Origin: Dryas octopetala
Lineage: Eukaryota; Streptophyta; Magnoliopsida; Rosales; Rosaceae
Reading direction: 5' to 3'
DNA length: 64,000 bases
Assembly (NCBI GenBank): GCA_963921425.1
Contig: OY992835.1
Coordinates: forward strand, 11,284,001-11,348,000
In this document: in pieces, positions 61,096 to 64,000 of the stretch
Numbering within the stretch: the first letter of the stretch is position 1
How the letters are laid out: each line of letters begins with the position of its first letter
The notes under the pieces: model-generated
What the model saw: only the letters and a program-made list of their open reading frames with translations
Told to the model about the DNA's origin: nothing
The model's database searches: none
Position numbers and translations under genes: made by a program

Positions 61096-61427
61096 CCTTG
61101 GACAGAACGAGGCATCAAATAAAAATGAAGCCAAGGACCATGGGTTTTAAGCCGAGACCATAGTTGGAGATATTTCATTAACTTATGGTCAATGAATTGA
61201 TTCAAAATATATTTAGTTCTTATATATCTCAAATTGATGAATGGTTCTTGTGGTTTGACCAAATTTCAATTTTGATATTTGTTACTTTTTTCTTTCTCAT
61301 TTTTGTCCTTATAGATTTATTTCGTTACTATTTTTTATTTAAACCGCCAATTCCATTCAGAGATAATTAGGCTTGAATTCTTTAGAAAAAACAGTTTTTA
61401 GATGGAGACGAGAGTGTTTTAAAATTT

Positions 61428-61545
61428 ATAAGAAATTTTTTTTAATCCATAATAAAGTCCTTTAATTTACAAGAATTTTTTTTAATTCATAATAAAGTCC
61501 TTTTATTTTATAAGAAAAATCATTTTAATTCATAATAAAGTCCTC
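61428..61545. repeat. Short tandem repeat of about 50-bp units
   Basis: Three diverged copies of a unit holding TTTTAAT(T/C)CATAATAAAGTCCT and an A/T-rich spacer. Confidence 0.75.
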
Positions 61546-62453
61546 TTCCGATTTAAAGGGTATTTCCCCCGATTTGAAAAGTATTTCCCCTGGTGTATAA
61601 TGAGATTTGTAGAAGCTGTATGTTAGGTTTTAATTCTGAGATTTTGGGCGAAACCCAAAATTCTGGAGTTAAAACTTAATATAAAGCCGTAAAAAAAATA
61701 AAAGAATTTGATTAAAAATCATAAATCATTACTGGTTTTAGTTTAAGAAAAACTCATAAAATAGACTAGACTCTAACTCTTCCTTAAATTTATTTGGATG
61801 GTAATATAATTAAACTATAAAAACAAAAATGATAATAAATGAAACTATAAGGACATCAAAGATAACACATATGGACGAAAATGAACTCAATTCATAGTTT
61901 GGACAAAAGTAGTAATATAATGAAAAAGATCACAAAAAATAAAAAAACTAGAAGAAAGTGCACCAAAAATGTGTTTTTGAGTCTTTTGACCTTTTATATT
62001 TGTGTTCGATTGCTTTACTTAACAATACCACTGTAGATTACGAAACCAATCCATTTGAGAAAACCATTGGTTAGTATCTAACATTGGAGTTCCGTCCCAT
62101 GTGATCCTTGTCGCTCTGTTTTTGCAACGACGGTCCACAACCACTAACCCTGCACCCGCACTCACCCGATCCTCACCCACAGCTTGGAGAGCGCTGGAGC
62201 AGCCGATGGGAGCGTGGAGGGCACTCTCCCTGAACTCGCGCGTGGGTCGACTCTCCCTGTTCCTTTTTTATCTATTCCCAGCCGAGACACAGGAGAGAGA
62301 AACAGAGATTGAGAAAGAGAGAAAAAATAGGAAAAAAAATTATTAAATAATTTGGGAACAGAGAGAAAGTGAGAGAGTTAGAGAGAGAGAGAGAGAGTGG
62401 GGGGTGTGTGTGTGAGAGGAGAGAGAGTCACAATCTCAAAATCTCACATTAAC
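61546..62453. other. Gene-free region and promoter/5' UTR of the gene at 62454
   Basis: No coding signal. Close to 62350-62440 a GA-rich and GT-rich stretch (GAGAGAGAGAGAGAG, GTGTGTGTGTGAGAGG) forms the probable 5' leader, a common arrangement in plant promoters. Confidence 0.45.
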
Positions 62454-64000
62454 ATGGCGTCTTTGGGTTTGGGACCAAAGCGTCAACCACCAGAGGCACA
62501 AGCAGACCACAATGAGCCACTGAAGCACGCGCCTCCTCCTCCTCCTCCTCGCCGAGCCTCCGAAATGGACTCCGACAAGGTACTCTCTCTCTCTCTCTCT
62601 CTCTCGCTCTTGCATTTCACAACCACCTCTTTTGAGCTTGCTCTCTGTCTACATGGATGCATAGGCAGGTTTTGGTGCTTGGATCGTCTTCGATCCAGCT
62701 CAACGCTTCAATTTCGTCTCTAATTCGAAGCGATCTGCAATTTTTTCTGTGTTCCGAGGTCGGAGCCACCTCGCCGGAGCTTATCTCCGGCCAGATTTTG
62801 TGCTGCCGTCGATCTTATAACTTTCTGTTTTAGTTTTATGTATGTTTTTTTGCTTTCACATTTGTTTTTATTTACCTGTGATAATTACTTTTAATTTTTG
62901 TTTTCATGAATGAGATCACGATAACTTAGGAAAATTAGGAGGAGCACATAATTGAACATGTGTAATTGTATAATTAATTGTATTTGTGTTTATTAACTGT
63001 TTTGTTGCCTAAAATGGAAATAAATTATGCTCAGTGGAGCTGAATTTGGTAATTCGGATTGCTTTAACTTTCCCGCTTTAGCAATCAGAGCAATTGGGGG
63101 TTTGTTGCTTTTTCGTTTTCTCATTTTGTCCAATTTTTGCTTTGTTTAACTTTCAACTCTCTCCTGTGATCTATTTTTGAAAAGGTTTCTGCTATTTTAA
63201 GATTGACGTTACCATATTTTGGGCAATCTTATTGGACAATACTGTACTTTCTTTTACATCTTTGCTTCTTTACTGGGTTTTGTGTGTGATCTAATACTTG
63301 TTTTGGTACTAAATTGTTGGTCTTCGGCGGCTGTTGCTCTCTGTTATCTCTTGGGTTTTCCAGTTTTCTTAACAATGTTGTAATATTTGCCAACCTTTGC
63401 CCTTTTTCTTTTGTCTAGTGGATTGTTCTTCAAAGTATTCTAGTTTGCTTCAGGATGTTAATGTTCTTTGATTCTTTATCCACCGTTGTTCCTTTGAAAT
63501 GCATGTTTTATGGCATGTGATGCTTTCTTGTAAGCTAGGGTCTTCTTATTTTTCTTTTAGTTTAAATATCTTTTGAGATCTTTGTGCTTTTGCCTTTCCT
63601 AAATCTCACCTTCTGAATATCCTTCTGTTTGTGGCAGTTAGGTTGGATTGTTGAGTCTCCTTCAAATATTTACGTATTAACTTTAATTATCATCAGTGTA
63701 TTAAATATTTGATTGCTTTATACTGTTGTTCAGTGTATGTTAATTTTCGCTTTGTGTAGGACACAGGTTTTCTAGCATAGAAGTTTCCAAACATTCAATA
63801 ATATAGATGGGGATGTCTGTTTTTATGAATTCACCATGCATAGTATGTAGCGCAGCATATACACAAGCCTACAGACAATAGTCTATATGAATGTATTTGT
63901 AAATGCATGCAATTGGCTTCTAAGTGGGAGTTATAGACCCATAGAAACCTAACTTTTTCTCTTTTGGCCAAGTCATGGAGCCTAACTGAAATCAAGAATG
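62454..64000 (+). CDS. First exon of a shaggy/GSK3-like protein kinase gene (3' part outside window)
   Basis: ATG 62454 opens 42 codons, MASLGLGPKRQPPEAQAD then a Pro-run and ARRASEMDSDK-like end (RRASEMDSDK), stopping at an AAG|GTACTC donor at 62579/62580 in phase 0. MASLxLGP at the start and MDSDK right before the first intron resemble the N-terminus of plant ASK-dzeta/BIN2-type kinases, where EMSAAV would follow in exon 2. Those kinases phosphorylate brassinosteroid-response transcription factors. The rest of the window (62580-64000) looks like a long AT-rich intron without coding signal. The kinase domain itself is not visible, so the call rests on the short N-terminal match only. Confidence 0.5.

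Overview
This is a window of nuclear DNA from a flowering plant, most likely a eudicot. The AT-rich intergenic DNA, the many GT-AG introns, the plant-only gene families and the dense nested transposons all point that way. A woody Rosaceae species is a guess from the overall look, not something the sequence proves. No organelle, bacterial or viral backbone is seen.

Layout. (1) 0-9.3 kb: two conserved housekeeping genes on the + strand. The first is the 3' part of a Sec1/Munc18-type tethering-factor gene (MIP3/SCFD2-like). The second is a ten-exon gene for an organellar, probably mitochondrial, ribosomal protein uL1. From memory, the same pair is adjacent in Arabidopsis (AT2G42700/AT2G42710). 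(2) 9.9-11.6 kb: a Pack-MULE with 227-bp terminal inverted repeats and a perfect 9-bp target duplication. It carries fragments of an arogenate dehydrogenase gene and a GRF zinc-finger gene. (3) 12-22 kb: a broken CC-NB-ARC-LRR resistance gene, degenerate copies of its 3' flank, interleaved inverted-repeat elements and two solo LTRs. (4) 23.2-25.9 kb: an intact six-exon receptor-like kinase gene. (5) 26.6-34 kb: a LINE remnant followed by a decayed Ty1/Copia retrotransposon on the minus strand. (6) 35-36.4 kb: a DUF26 secretory-protein pseudogene and another LINE scrap. (7) 38.4-55.6 kb: a tandem pair of class III peroxidase genes. The first is split in exon 1 by a 5.9-kb CACTA transposon; the second is intact. 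A small LysM-type gene, a minisatellite and several MITEs lie between them. (8) 56.6-61.5 kb: foldback elements and MITEs, plus an inverted partial copy of the uL1 gene. (9) 62.4 kb to the end: the first exon of what looks like a shaggy/GSK3-like kinase gene, whose remainder lies outside the window.

The most notable object is the CACTA element at 38892-44789. It carries a phosphatidylinositol synthase gene with introns, an open reading frame and all catalytic residues; only the normal last coding exon is not seen. The element is inserted in peroxidase exon 1 with a 3-bp GCT target duplication. Together with the Pack-MULE at 9.9 kb, the window holds two separate cases of host-gene capture by DNA transposons of different superfamilies.

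Limits: exon borders come from reading splice sites and protein continuity by eye. Family names come from motif recognition; no alignment or database search was run.
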